NCBI RefSeq assembly: GCF_040939455.1
Contig: NC_134136.1
Coordinates: forward strand, 104,024,014-104,088,013
DNA length: 64,000 bases
Direction of reading: 5' to 3'
Origin: Microcebus murinus
Lineage: Eukaryota > Chordata > Mammalia > Primates > Cheirogaleidae
Shown here: positions 38,986 to 50,212 of the stretch, piece after piece
Layout: every line of letters begins with the position of its first letter
Numbering within the stretch: position 1 is the stretch's first letter
The notes under the pieces: generated by a model
What the model was told of the DNA's origin: nothing
The model's input: the letters and a program-made list of their open reading frames with translations, nothing else
The model's database searches: none
Position numbers and translations under genes: made by a program

Positions 38986-39400
38986 GAATACTTTGCCTCC
39001 TAGACTCATCTTCTGCGCTTCCCCTCTACGAACACTTCCTCTTTTGCCAGACGATTTTCCTCAAATGTAGTTTCAGACACTCATAGTTCCCACTATATTC
39101 CATTCATTCCAACTCTCTGCACTAATGGCAGTCCCATTTCTCTTAAAGTTCTTAAAGTCATTTTATTATTTGTTCTATAGGTTCTACCTGGCTCACCTCT
39201 TACCTCTCTCTAGTTTGGCTTCAAGCCAACTACTTTACAGAAATCAGTCTTTCTTTGCCTCCCCACGTTTACTTGATCACCATCAAATGTACAGTGACTA
39301 CTTCTTGTCCAAATTCAGCAGCTTCATTTCTGTTCTATATATTTCTCACATTGAAAGTTCATTTAGTACCATTGGTTCCAATATTTACTTTTGGGGGGTA
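38986..39400 (+). mobile_element. Possible L2 ORF-region relic
   Basis: C/T-rich text including CCAACTACTTTACAGAAATC (39228-39247) resembles sense L2 upstream of the reverse transcriptase. The + open frame 39125-39409 has no distinct motif. Confidence 0.35.
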
Positions 39401-39621
39401 ATGAACTAGACAGTTTATTGAATAGTTAATTGAAGCATGACTATACATAGGCATGCATGCTTTGTATGGATCAATCAAACAATCTATCTACAAACTACAA
39501 TAGAATCTGGATTTGCAGCATCAGTTCTGACCAAAAGAATGTGCCAATCTACTTCTCCTCCTTTGATGTTTTTCTATGCTTATTCTCATTAGAAAGAATA
39601 AAATTGTTTTAAAAGAAAGCT

Positions 39622-39733
39622 AAAAATTCTACTCATCATGTTGGAAGGTCTTATATGGGCCAATCTAGAAGGGCTCCTACTAGCCAAAGATGAAATCACT
39701 TACGGCCAATAAAAAAAAAAAAATTCTACTCAT
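39622..39733 (+). mobile_element. 82-bp poly(A)-tailed retroinsertion with TSD, source unknown
   Basis: AAAAATTCTACTCAT occurs at 39622-39636 and again at 39719-39733 (15 bp, perfect). Between them are about 72 bp of non-repetitive sequence (CATGTTGGAAGGTCTTATAT...) ending in GGCCAATAAA and a poly(A). This is the structure of an L1-mobilised, strongly 5'-truncated RNA. I do not recognise the source transcript, and it is not Alu or L1. Confidence 0.8.
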
Positions 39734-41149
39734 TATATCACTTAATACAATCTTTGTGTTGGCACTTTTGCCTTTGATGGATATAATTTCAACCATAGTA
39801 ACAAGTATAATTAAAGTTTCAACCTTTTTAGAGCTACTTTTTTTTTACGGGGATGATAGATGGAATATTTGGAATATTTTTAATAAAGACAAACCATATT
39901 TTATGTATAAAAGTAAATATAGAGAAGTAAATTTTTAAAAAATCAGTTGCAATCTTATCATTTCTACATACCTATTAATATTTAATGTATATTATCTTCT
40001 TTCTTCTAATGAAATATATTTTACCACCTTATTTTTTAATAGTACATAATAATTAATGTCATTAACAATAGTTTGCTATTGCATATACTTTCATGTTGTC
40101 ATTTTGTGGCTGAATGAAAATGCCATTTTTAATCTTAAATGTTTACTTTTTCCAGTGGCTTTCTTAGTTTCTTTGTTACAAAAGCAAACATTAACAGCAT
40201 TTGTCCTAAGGACAAATTATACTTAGTGACTTAGTCTATTTTATGTATGATCCACTTTTGAATTTTGTTGATGTTGAATTAGTAGATGTTTGATGGTAGA
40301 TAACAAACTAAAATATTCAAAAATAAGCCAATAATTTAAATTTGTTTTTACATTCTCTGCTTCATTTGGCTAAAATGAATACATCTTTACTGACTAGATA
40401 AAATGATAGTCATTTGTCAATTAATGATAACCTTTGAGGCTTAGTATAGAAGAAAATATATTGACAAATGGGAGGCATATGCCAAAGCTTTTTGCATTAA
40501 TTACATCAGTATGATAAATTTAGTCACTACACTTCCTTCAAAATTCATTCACATCGGCCAATAAACCTTCAGTCATTTCAAAAAAGCAATAACATCTAAT
40601 AGTCCAAGGCATTAAGCAATCCATGCATCCACCGTAATAGACAGGGTGTTCCAAGAATTTTGGCAAAGACTCACACTTGAAGACCAAGGCACTAAAAGCT
40701 CAGAGAGCTGACAGCAGCAGCCTGATTAGCTGAACTAGAGGTGCTGGTCTGAAGAATCTCTCCTAGGCTGTGTAAGCCCTGCAGTGCCTGCTTCCAAGAA
40801 GACGACTGACTGGAAGAGATCTGGAGAGGGTGATGTGGTATTCTTAAATAGAGGCCATTTCATCTCTACTTCACCTCTCATTTGGAAGAGGAAGCAGTGC
40901 TTTCTGGGCATAGCTGTTGACTGGCCTGGTTGTTCCTGCTTTCTGCCTCCTGGAAACCAACTGCCATTCAAGAAATGCAACTACCCTGATGTGAGATGTC
41001 TATCCATGTGGTCATGACAGTGGATAACTGAATTACAACATCTTTGTGAATTATCTCATCAAAGCCTGTAAATATTCGCAGGCAAATTGACTCAAGAAAG
41101 CCTGGGCTCCTGGGACACAGGAACAAGTAAAAGAAGAGGAAGACATTTA

Positions 41150-41203
<54 letters not shown>

Positions 41204-42369
41204 ATTTAAATATTCAACCAAGAATGCATTAGCATTCATTATATATTTTTAAAATATTTTTATTTTTCTCTATCATATAAGTAATGCATAATAGGTATGG
41301 AACAATGAGAAATAAACATAAACAAGAATTAGTTTTACAAAACATATCCATGTTCCTTTCACTCATCATTGACCAATGTGAACTTGGAATATAACCTTGA
41401 AGGCATCTTTCTATTCAATATATATGAATATGTCTGACTATACTTATGTGATTAGCACAGGCAGTATGGAATAATAATGAAGAGCCAAACCACTCAGGTT
41501 TGAGTCTCAGCATCCGCCTCCCCCCACACCCCTTATCAGCTTTGTGGCATTGGCTAACCTTCTTGACCTCCCTGTGTTTTATACATATGGGTATGATACT
41601 AGTATCCATATTTTAAGCAAACAATATTAGGTATTTGTGTTTACGTTAGAAAGGCACAATTTGCTCTGTCCTCAAGATAATAGCTTTTATCAGATGTCAA
41701 AGTTAAGAAGGTCAATTCTCCTTATTTAACTCCAGCGAACTTCCTTCATTATATCTTATTTCCTTCTGATATATCTGAGAAGGAAATGGAATAATTTAGG
41801 AGATGCCAGTGGGATAAAACACTGTATTCCTAAATATAGCGTAATTTTCAGAGCTATTTTAGCCAGTGTAATTGAAATCCTCTTGTTCTCTACTGACATA
41901 TTTTGGAAGCCCATATGTTTGGAGTCTGAAATCTCATTCCAAAAAATGATAGAAAGCCTCTTGAACTCAGAGGAGAGTTACTGAACTGAATTAAAACGGG
42001 CAAAGGTTTCAGTGAACTTAGGGAAGTATGTATGGGCTTCCACATGGATTAATTTCCCTATCTATCCTGGAAAGTATGGCATGCAGGTAGCCAGTGTGAA
42101 AAATATCATGTCAGTGCCTTCCATGTGTTACCATATTAGGATCAAAGCCATAAATTCTAAGATGTTATTTTCTAGGCAAATTAATTTCTTTGGATTTATA
42201 ATAGTATGGTCAGTACCACACAGCAAGAAGTTAAAATTATAGAAGGGAGATAAGCTCCCCTAGTCAGACTACAACTGTGAAGCCATAATGAATAGCTATT
42301 AAAATAGAAATAAATTGTTGTTATGATACATGATATAAGCATTTAATATTGTTGTGAGTTCTAGTAGAG
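39734..42369. other. Unassigned DNA with a GC-richer island and an (AT)n tract
   Basis: No gene recognised. 40640-41110 is less AT-rich than its surroundings and carries overlapping open frames on both strands (40735-40980 -, 40784-41017 +) without known motifs; it may be an ancient repeat or a conserved element. Confidence 0.4.
41147..41200. repeat. (AT)n microsatellite
   Basis: About 42 uninterrupted bases of AT after a short TATATGTGTAT lead-in. Confidence 0.97.
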
Positions 42370-42496
42370 AGTATTACATTAGTCCATTTATTAAAAAATA
42401 CTGAGCACCTACTTTGTAACTGGCACTGTTGTCCTAGGTGCTGGGGATAAAACATTTCTCTTACTGGAGCTTACTTTACATGGAGAAAGACAGCTA

Positions 42497-43546
42497 CACA
42501 ATGTCTTAGTCTGTTTTTTTTTTTTTAATTAGCTTTATTTAATCATTCCACAATGTATGCATATAGCAAAATATTCTATCATTCCCCATAAATAGGTAAT
42601 ATCTCATTGTGTTTTGGGGGGTTCTTCTCTTTTATTTATTTATTTTTAAAAAATTTTTTAATTTAAATTTTTTTTAAATTTCATCATATTACAGGGGTAA
42701 AAATGTTTAGATTACATATATTGCCCTTGCCCCATCTGAGTATGAGCTTCAAGCATGTCTGTCCTCCAGACAGTGTGCACCGTACCCATTATGTGTGAAT
42801 ATACCCATCCCCTCCCCCCCTTCCCACCTGCCTGGCACCCTATTAATGTTATTACTATATGTGCACTTAAATGTTGATCAGTTAATACCAATTTGATGAT
42901 GAGTACATGTGGTGCTTGTTTTTCTATTCTTGGGATGCTTCACTTAGTAGAATGGGCTCCAGCTCTATCCAGGATAATACAAGAGGTGCTAGATCACCAT
43001 TGTTTTTTGTGGCTGAGTACATGGTATACATGGTATACATATACCACATTTTATTAATCCACTCATGTACTGATGGGCACTTGGGTTGTTTCCACATCTC
43101 TGCAATTGTGAATTGTGCTGCTATAAACATTCTAGTGCAGATATCTGAGTACATGTGGGGCTTGCTTTTCCATTCTTGCAATACTTTACTAGTCTGTTTT
43201 ACGTTGCTGTAACAAAATACTGCAGACTGGGTAATTTATAAAGAAGTATATTCAGCTCACAGTTCTGGAGGTTCAGAAGTGTAAGTGCATAGTACTAGCA
43301 TCTGGTGAAGGCCTCCTTACTTTGTCATAATATGGCAGAGGACATCACATGATGAGAGGGTAAGGGTGTGTCTCTCTTCTTATAAAGCCATCAGTCTCAT
43401 CATAGGGGCCTACCCTGATTACCTTATCTAATCCTAATTATTAATACCTCTCAAAGGACCCACCTCCAAATACCATCAACATGAATTTGAGAATTAAGTT
43501 TCTAACACATGAAATTTGAGGAACACATTTAAACCATAGCACTCAA
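42497..43546 (-). mobile_element. MLT1-type (ERVL-MaLR) LTR, antisense, split by a young L1
   Basis: LTR from TGTCTTAGTCTG (42502) with the rest at 43201-43541 (GACTGGGTAATTTATAAAGA, CTCACAGTTCTGGAGGTTCA, and the terminal CATTTAAACCATAGCA). Five-base flanks CACAA (42497-42501) and CTCAA (43542-43546) match at four of five positions. Confidence 0.87.
42507..43200 (-). mobile_element. Young strepsirrhine L1 3' end, antisense, with TSD and candidate 3' transduction
   Basis: The TSD TAGTCTGTTTT is at 42507-42517 and 43190-43200. From the left on +: outer T tract (42514-42526), about 100 bp of foreign sequence (42527-42626), an inner T/A-rich tract, then the L1 terminus TCATCATATTACAGGGGTAA (42681-42700), the C-rich 3' UTR (42809-42825), and the end of ORF2 to about 43140. 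In L1 sense, the foreign part carries AATAAA (42534-42539) just before the outer poly(A), as expected for readthrough to a downstream signal. It includes an inverted fragment of an older L1 3' UTR. The 5' end (43143-43189) repeats part of 42897-42945. Confidence 0.82.
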
Positions 43547-43814
43547 TGAACAAATAAGTAAATATTATATTAGATCATAATAAGTGCAATGAAGACTAAT
43601 GAAGCAACATAAAGAGGTTAGGGGGTATCAGAGGTGAAGAATGGGTATTGTTATTTTAGATACAGTGTTCAGAGAAGAGATTGACATCTGAGTAGAGATT
43701 TAAAGAAAGTGACCAAGTGAGAGTGAGCCAAGTGAAAAATCTGAGTCAGAGGAAAAGGGAAGAGCAAATGTCCTGAGGCAGGAACATACCAGGTGTATAT
43801 TTCACTTAAGGTCT

Positions 43815-44005
43815 CTGCTTTTTCATGGTCCTTCCCTTTTAGTGGGGAAGACAGAACACAAAGCAAATGCAAAATAAATAAGATATAATCAGGTTGAGGT
43901 TAGAGTGTGAACAATGCTGGAAGGAACAACATTAGGTAGGATAATCAGGAGACTTCTCTGGAGAGATGACCATTAATCTCCGACTTAAATGATTAGCTGC
44001 AAAAT
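43815..44005 (-). mobile_element. L2 relic, antisense
   Basis: CCCTTTTAGTGGGGAAGACA, AAATGCAAAATAAATAAGAT, TGGAGAGATGACCATTAATC follow a second, separate inverse L2 3' region. Confidence 0.6.
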
Positions 44006-44394
44006 CAATGTCTGTAGAATCACTGAAGGATTAACCCACACTGAAGCTAATAACCATTGGGTAACCTTTTTACTGAATTTGAGAATTGGATTATGATTTT
44101 GAAGCTCTTTTGATATTGGAAAAACCTTGTTAGAAAGTTCAAATAGTGTTTTCTGAAACATGGTTCTACCTAATGGTAATTACACTTTAGATAAATACCT
44201 AGAATGAGCTACAGAAGTATTTTACCTTAATATGTGAATATTAAAGTATGCATTATGAAACGAAAGAGAGATATTCCTTAGCCTATAGTTTTGGCTTTAT
44301 TATCCCTAAATGAGTAGAAACTGAATGATGCAATTGGCAAAGCACATAAAACTGTGTTTAAGAGATGTCTATTATTAATAATACCTGGATGAAT
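44006..44394. other. Unassigned DNA
   Basis: Nothing recognised. Confidence 0.45.
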
Positions 44395-44605
44395 AATAAT
44401 AATAGCATTTGTTTGAATGCTTGATGTATGCCAGGTGGGGTATTAGGGATTTCACAAACATTAATTCATTTACAACTCACACACCTCTGCAAGGTGGGTA
44501 ACATTATTGTCACTGTTAAGTAGCTTAAGTAAGTGTCTAAGAGGATTTTCTCTTGGGTATATGTGATTTCAAGTTCTGTGCTTCTAAACCCCATCTCTTA
44601 ATTGT
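44395..44605 (+). mobile_element. MIR SINE
   Basis: ATAATAATAGCATTTGTTTG, GATGTATGCCAGGTGGGGTA, CCTCTGCAAGGTGGGTAACA, in MIR order but diverged. Confidence 0.75.
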
Positions 44606-44867
44606 CGGAATTGGAATCGTATCACAGGAATCTGTTCCTTCCCATGACTCTCCTCCATGGTGTCTACTGTGCTCCAATGTTATACCTTTCATGAACAACT
44701 CTGCTTTCTATTCTAAAGCCTTTTAAAAATTAACCGTTGCAACTTATACCCTGTGATTTTTGTGGTCAGTGTCTATTCTTGTCAAAATCATGAATCAAGG
44801 CAAGTTTCTTCTTGATATCGTCACACTTCTTTGAAGTTATCAAGCTTTTAGTTCTCATTAGGCAGAC

Positions 44868-45376
44868 CGGGCCCTGGCTACTCAAAGTGAGAGCAGGAGC
44901 TAGCAGCATCAGCAACATTCCCAAATCTGCAGAATAAGAGTCTGTGTATTAACAAGATCCCCAGGGAATCTGTAGGCACATTAAAGTTTGAGAAGCTCTA
45001 CGTTAGGCCAGCATCAGCATCACTTGGGACCTTGCTAAAAATGAATTATTTGTACCAGAAGCTTTGGGAGTGTAGCCCAACAATCTGTGTTTTAATGAGC
45101 CCTCCAGGTGATTCCGATGCATGCTCATCCTAGAGATTTAGTCTCTGGGGGTTGAGATAAGCAATAGCAACCTGTTGCAACAGATCAGTGGTTCTCAACA
45201 CTGCTTGCATATGAGAATCACCTCGAAAGCTTGTAAATTGATCAGAATGCCCATATTCCATTCCAAACCAACTACATTCCAATCTCTGCAGGGTAAGACC
45301 ATGGCATTAAGGGGTGTTTGTTTATTTCTTTGTTTGTTTTCCTCTAAGCTCCCCAGTGTTAAAAATCACTGCTATA
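44868..45376. mobile_element. Cluster of three MER5-type (hAT-Charlie) elements
   Basis: Copy 1, 44868-45002: CAGCATCAGCAACATTCCCA ... CATTAAAGTTTGAGAAGCTC. Copy 2, about 45003-45145: CAGCATCAGCATCACTTGGG ... AATCTGTGTTTTAATGAGCC. Copy 3, 45185-45376: CAGTGGTTCTCAACACTGCT ... CTCCCCAGTGTTAAAAATCA. Copies 1 and 2 face one way and copy 3 the other. The terminal bases of copy 3 were the target of the next L1. Confidence 0.75.
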
Positions 45377-45796
45377 TGGGTTCCAACTCTAACCAGGAAA
45401 ATATAAGATGTGCTATATCACCGTTGTTTCTTAGAGCTGAATAGTACTCCATGGTATACATATACCACATATTAATCCATTCTTGGATTGATGGGCACTT
45501 GGGCTGTACTACTAAGTGAAGTATCACAAGAATGGAAAAACACCACATATACTCACCAGCAAACTGGTATTAACTGAGCGGCACCTAAGTGGACACATAG
45601 GTACTACAGTAATAGGGTATTGGGCAGGTGGGAGGGGGGAGGGGGCGGGTATATACATACATAATGAGTGAGATGTGCACCATCTGGGGATGGTCACACT
45701 GGAAACTCAGACTTGTGGAGGTGGGGGAAAGGGCATTTTTTGAAACCTTAAAATTTGTACCCCCATAATATGCCGAAATAAAAAATCACTACTATA
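45361..45796 (+). mobile_element. 5'-inverted young strepsirrhine L1 with TSD
   Basis: The TSD AAAAATCACTGCTATA / AAAAATCACTACTATA (one mismatch in 16) is at 45361-45376 and 45781-45796. From 45377 to about 45507 the L1 ORF2 end is in antisense (TGGGTTCCAACTCTAACCAG ... GATGGGCACTTGGGCTGT). From about 45508 it is in sense (ACTACTAAGTGAAGTATCAC) through the G-rich 3' UTR (45628-45648) to CCCCCATAATATGCCGAAAT and a short poly(A). The two parts are neighbours in L1 (compare the copy at 42518-43189), so the junction loses almost nothing. This is the twin-priming structure. Confidence 0.92.
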
Positions 45797-45980
45797 GAAT
45801 TAGAAGATCAATGTGCTCTCAAGGGATTTACTTTTCAGAAGAATTAGAATCCCCTCAAAATAGTGCCCAAAAGACTAATTTAAAAACCGGAGTTGCCTCC
45901 ATTGACTGTACATCTGCCACTTTAGCTCTCCAGCATGACACTGTGTCTCTCTAATTCTATTTCATCATCTTAAAATACAT

Positions 45981-46324
45981 AAGAGGGAAAATAGGGCCGG
46001 GTGCAGTGGCTCATGCCTGTAATCCTAGCACTCTGGGAGGCTGAGGGGGGAGGATTACTTGAGGTCAGGAGACCAGCCTGAGCAACAGAAAGACTGTGTC
46101 TCTACTAAACAGGGAAGAAATTAGCCAAGTGTGGTGGCATGTGCCTATAGTCCCAGCTACTCGGAAGGCTGAGGCAGGAGGAACTCTTGAGCTCGGGAGC
46201 TTGAAGTTGCTGTGAGCAATGATGATCCCACTGCACTCTAGCTGGGGCAACAGAGCAAGACTTTGTCTCAAAAAATAGATACACACATATATACATAAAA
46301 CAAAATAAAAAAAGAGGAGCAATA
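45981..46324 (+). mobile_element. Alu, older type, full length
   Basis: GGCCGGGTGCAGTGGCTCAT (45995) to CTTTGTCTCAAAAAATAGAT with an A-rich tail to about 46311. It has no lemur linker. Tentative 13-bp TSD AAGAGGGAAAATA / AAGAGGAGCAATA (45981-45993 / 46312-46324) agrees at ten positions. Confidence 0.9.
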
Positions 46325-46669
46325 AACCTTCTGTATTCTCCTTGAGCTATTATTGGGATGAACAAATGAATGTGAAAGTAGACATTGAGAATTCTCAAAT
46401 GCTATGAAAATATAAGGTTTCAATTTTATTATGCCTGGTATTGAACAGTTGAGATATATCTAGGGGTGGGATACAGCTCTTCTCTAACATGTAATTATGT
46501 GCATGTGGCCAGAAATTCTCAGATATCATGGAGACTATAGCTTTTCATTTGTTCAGGGTATCAGGTGAAAAAGTGCTAAAGAGATAACACTGGGGACAGC
46601 CTATGAAAAAGAAACTTCCTGTGAAATTTTATAAAAAGGAGGTATCTGTTATGACAGTTCAGGAAGTCC

Positions 46670-46805
46670 AAATCTGTGCTCAAACTTTAATGTTAAATTG
46701 GTAATTCTGATTCAGTGAGTCTGGGATGAGGGCTGAGATTTTGCATTTCCAACAAGCGCCCAGATGATGGCGACCATGTTGATCCATGGCCCACACTTAA
46801 TAATT
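46670..46805. mobile_element. MER5-type element, internally deleted
   Basis: TAATTCTGATTCAGTGAGTC, GAGATTTTGCATTTCCAACA and ATCCATGGCCCACACTTAAT match one end of MER5. Confidence 0.65.
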
Positions 46806-48234
46806 AGACTGGTTATTATGTGGATGCCAGTGAGATTAATGAATCATGGCTGTGTTAACATTCATGAGTCTTCCCCGAACATTTTTTCTACTCTTTTTCC
46901 CTTATTGTTTTTGTTCAGATAGGTCCTACACCTCTTCTGTCTTGCTTACACATAATAGAGGATATTTTGTATATCTATCCAGCTATAAGTCTCTAACTAT
47001 AAGCATTTGTTTTTTGGAGTTTTGAAATACAGTATTCACATCATAAATTGCCTCTCCCAATCTTCTTTTATCTCTGTAATTCCATTTGTCCTTCTTTTTG
47101 AATTGGGCTGTGAACATTCTGTTCTTGCCAGATCAAATGAATCCATCAAAGAGAATCTGATTCCTTTCTGATTCAAGAATCTGATTCCAAATGTATTGAA
47201 CTAGATATGTACAAGTGTTGCTCATGAAGAAAAAGAGAAAAGAAGATGAGATGTGAATGCATACTATCGATTAGTGTAGTCACAGAAAAACAATGGTCAG
47301 TACAATGCAAGCTATTTGCAACTGTAATAGTCACATGCTGAGGACTATGAAAAAACTGAGTCGGGTGCCACTGTAAGTGTTTACTGCCTGCTGTTACACT
47401 TTTCTCTGGATAAAATAATCCAATATGTTGTGGTTTAGCAATAGAATGCTAAAGAACATTCCTATGTGATGTTTAAAGGAGATAATCCAATTTATCCAGT
47501 CTAATGGTTTGCTATAGTCATTAAGAAGGACATAGGATTCTTCCCTGTAAGAATTAGAAAAAGGAATCCCTTCTTCTGGTAGACATGTAGCTCACTGAGT
47601 GGAGCATGGACTGGATTTCCATAGCAATCCTTGGCTATGTCCTTTGTGCAGGACATGGACTTCACACTTGATAATGACTGTTGTGTAAGCCCTTTCTGGT
47701 ATCTTCTTTTTCTTATGTCCTTTTACCAATTGTTCCTTGGCTTTTGCTTTATACAATTATCTTTTCTCCCCTTTTATCCTGAGTCTCCCTAAAGCCTTCC
47801 AAGTTTTTTCCACAAGGGGGTCTAGATCAAATCCAAGTCCTTTGCTAAGCCTGTATCTCTTAAATGCACAATTCAACAAAGAAAGACACTCCTGAGTTAC
47901 ATAGCCCAACTCCATACATTAGAGCATAGATAGGCCTTACTGATACCTGTGCACACAGAATTGAGGGAAATTTATTTATGAGAGACTTTAATTTCAATTA
48001 TTTAAATTTCCTCTGATAAATTTTTGATTCTGATGTCAACTATTAAAATTTCATAGTTAAAATAACACACAAAATAATGGTTGTGCAGATACTTACTAAT
48101 ATAGGCTTAACACTGTGCAATATGTGATGATTTCACTAGGCCTATGATTTCTTATATAAAAGATACTTCTTTAACGATCTGTACAGCTAACAGAATAGCA
48201 TTTGGGTGGATAATGCTATTCTTTTCCATGCTCT
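46806..48234. other. Unassigned DNA
   Basis: No gene, RNA gene or repeat family recognised. Confidence 0.45.
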
Positions 48235-48520
48235 ATCATTCAGGTCTCAATTTAATTGTCACCTGTTAGAGAGAACTTCCCTGACCCCCAAAGTGAAAGA
48301 AGTTCAAAAATCACCTTGTTTAATTCTCTGTATAGTATTTATTAATCTCTGATAGCATAAGGTGGATTCACCCTTGTTTAACTGTTTTTCTGGCTTTCCC
48401 AATTTCGAGAGAGCAGGGAACTTCTCATTTTATTGTTGTATCCCCAAATGTCTGGAACAGTTCCAGGCATGTTATCTAGGTACTCAAAAATTGTTAAATA
48501 AATAAATGAATATGTGGTCA
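48235..48520 (+). mobile_element. L2 3' region, well preserved
   Basis: TCAGGTCTCAATTTAATTGT, CACCTGTTAGAGAGAACTTC, GAGAGAGCAGGGAACTTCTC, TTCCAGGCATGTTATCTAGG, AAATAAATAAATGAATATG, in full L2 3' order. Confidence 0.92.
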
Positions 48521-50212
48521 ATTTATTAAAATAGAAGTAAAACTTTTAAAAAATAAGTCATAAAATAATTTTAAAAAAATGGAAGTAGCTCACCAAATAC
48601 CATGAATAATGTACCTAGTATAATTTTGTATTTTAAGAAGCAAAATAGGCAAGACATTGTTCTTCCTTATTTTTCTTTCTTTTATAATATTTTCCTTTTA
48701 ATACTCTACAACATATTGACTTTTCCTTTAATAAAGGGAGATTTTTGACCTTGCACTATTCTTACAAATAGCCAATATTTACCCCCACCATATCCCTACA
48801 CACATGAATACGTATGGATGTATATTTTATAGCTATAGTTTATAAATGTATTTCTTACCAGTTGCAGTCATTTTTATGTGCTTATCATTATTATCAGTGG
48901 TTATAAATAAGTATGAGGTTGTTATGTTTCCATCATTAGGTTGTAAATTCCTTGTGGGCAACAAGCATCTTGTAATGAAGAAATTAAAGCCGCCAGAACC
49001 ATTACATTAAAAACACGATGCTTGCAAATACACTTTTGAATGTTCACCTCAGTGTTCTAATTAAATTCTAACTTTGGTATACATATCTCCTTATCTGAAT
49101 GCCTTTAGCAATTTGCAATGACTTACTGAGTATTCTAACTCATCCCATATTGAATGGAAGCATATCAAAATTGTCTGCTATTCAAACGTGCTATCACAAA
49201 TTATAAATAGAACACTGCTCTCTGCCAAAGGTGAATTAATTGTGATAAAGCTATTTTGATAAAATTTATTCCTCACTTAAGTGAAACACGGAGTACCTGA
49301 TTAATTTCTACAACAGCTATGTTAAAAGCAGTGCATTTAACATCACACTTCTACTTCAGAATATGTCACCATAATTTTTTTAGTGAAATAGGAAAGCTCT
49401 TGCATTTGATTAGCTTCAAATGATGGCCCATTGGTGAATGCAAATAATTCGACAAAAGAGGCTAATTGTATAGAACAAGTAAATATTATACATACAGTGC
49501 TCATTTGCCTACAATTACACAGGTAATGTCTCTATTTAGTTTCTTAATTTCTCATTATAAGACAATTGCATCTCATCCAGCAGTGTTTAATTGCATTGTT
49601 TCTATTGCTAGAATAATAGCACATTCCTTTTTTTAAGATGTTAAATGACAAATAAATTTAGATTGTAATCACTTATTATTCTTTCTCTAAGTAAAACCGC
49701 TTAAGAGTTTCACTTGCAGAAAAAATCCGATTTCTTACTAATAATGGCCAAATGGGAGCATTCCACATAAGTCTGTATCTTATCATCTTCTTCATTTGTG
49801 GTCGTAAACATTATCTTAATATGTCTAGTTGGCTAATAACTTTACTGTTTGCTAAAAGTGTTGCCATAAAACTTTATAGTATTTAAGCTCACATACCAAA
49901 CCCCTGTAATAGTTTTTGTTTCTATTGCTAACCTTACATGTCTGCATTGGTGAATGCCAGGTATATTTGGAATGACAACTGTATGGTTATGCTGAGTCTG
50001 GTCATAGTTTCTTATCCTAGTTCTCATTCTGTCCTTAACATCAAATTCTATTAATACAATGAGACAAGAATATTAAATAAAACTATCACCTTGCTTCTGA
50101 GTTATCTTGTAATAGTAGGTGAAGTCTTCTTCACAATTAATATTTATATGTGTTTTTTATTCCTGATTTGTTTTCTGAATGATTCACTTGCCCTTAGCCT
50201 TTTTCAAACTGT
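48521..50212. other. Unassigned AT-rich DNA
   Basis: A possible L2 scrap lies near 48940-48985 (GTAAATTCCTTGTGGGCAAC). No gene or other repeat recognised. Confidence 0.4.

Larger units (their letters stand above)
42370..43795 (-). mobile_element. L2 relic, antisense, split by an MLT1 LTR
   Basis: Left part 42370-42501: GAGCACCTACTTTGTAACTG, GGTGCTGGGGATAAAACATT. Right part 43542-43795: GAACAAATAAGTAAATATTA and GTCCTGAGGCAGGAACATAC. Together they give the inverse of the L2 3' region in continuous order, so the MLT1 plus L1 block between them is a later insertion. Confidence 0.8.

Noticed and set aside
40735..41017. Possible small gene on either strand
   Set aside because: Overlapping frames on both strands and no recognisable motif; kept only as an unassigned GC-richer island.
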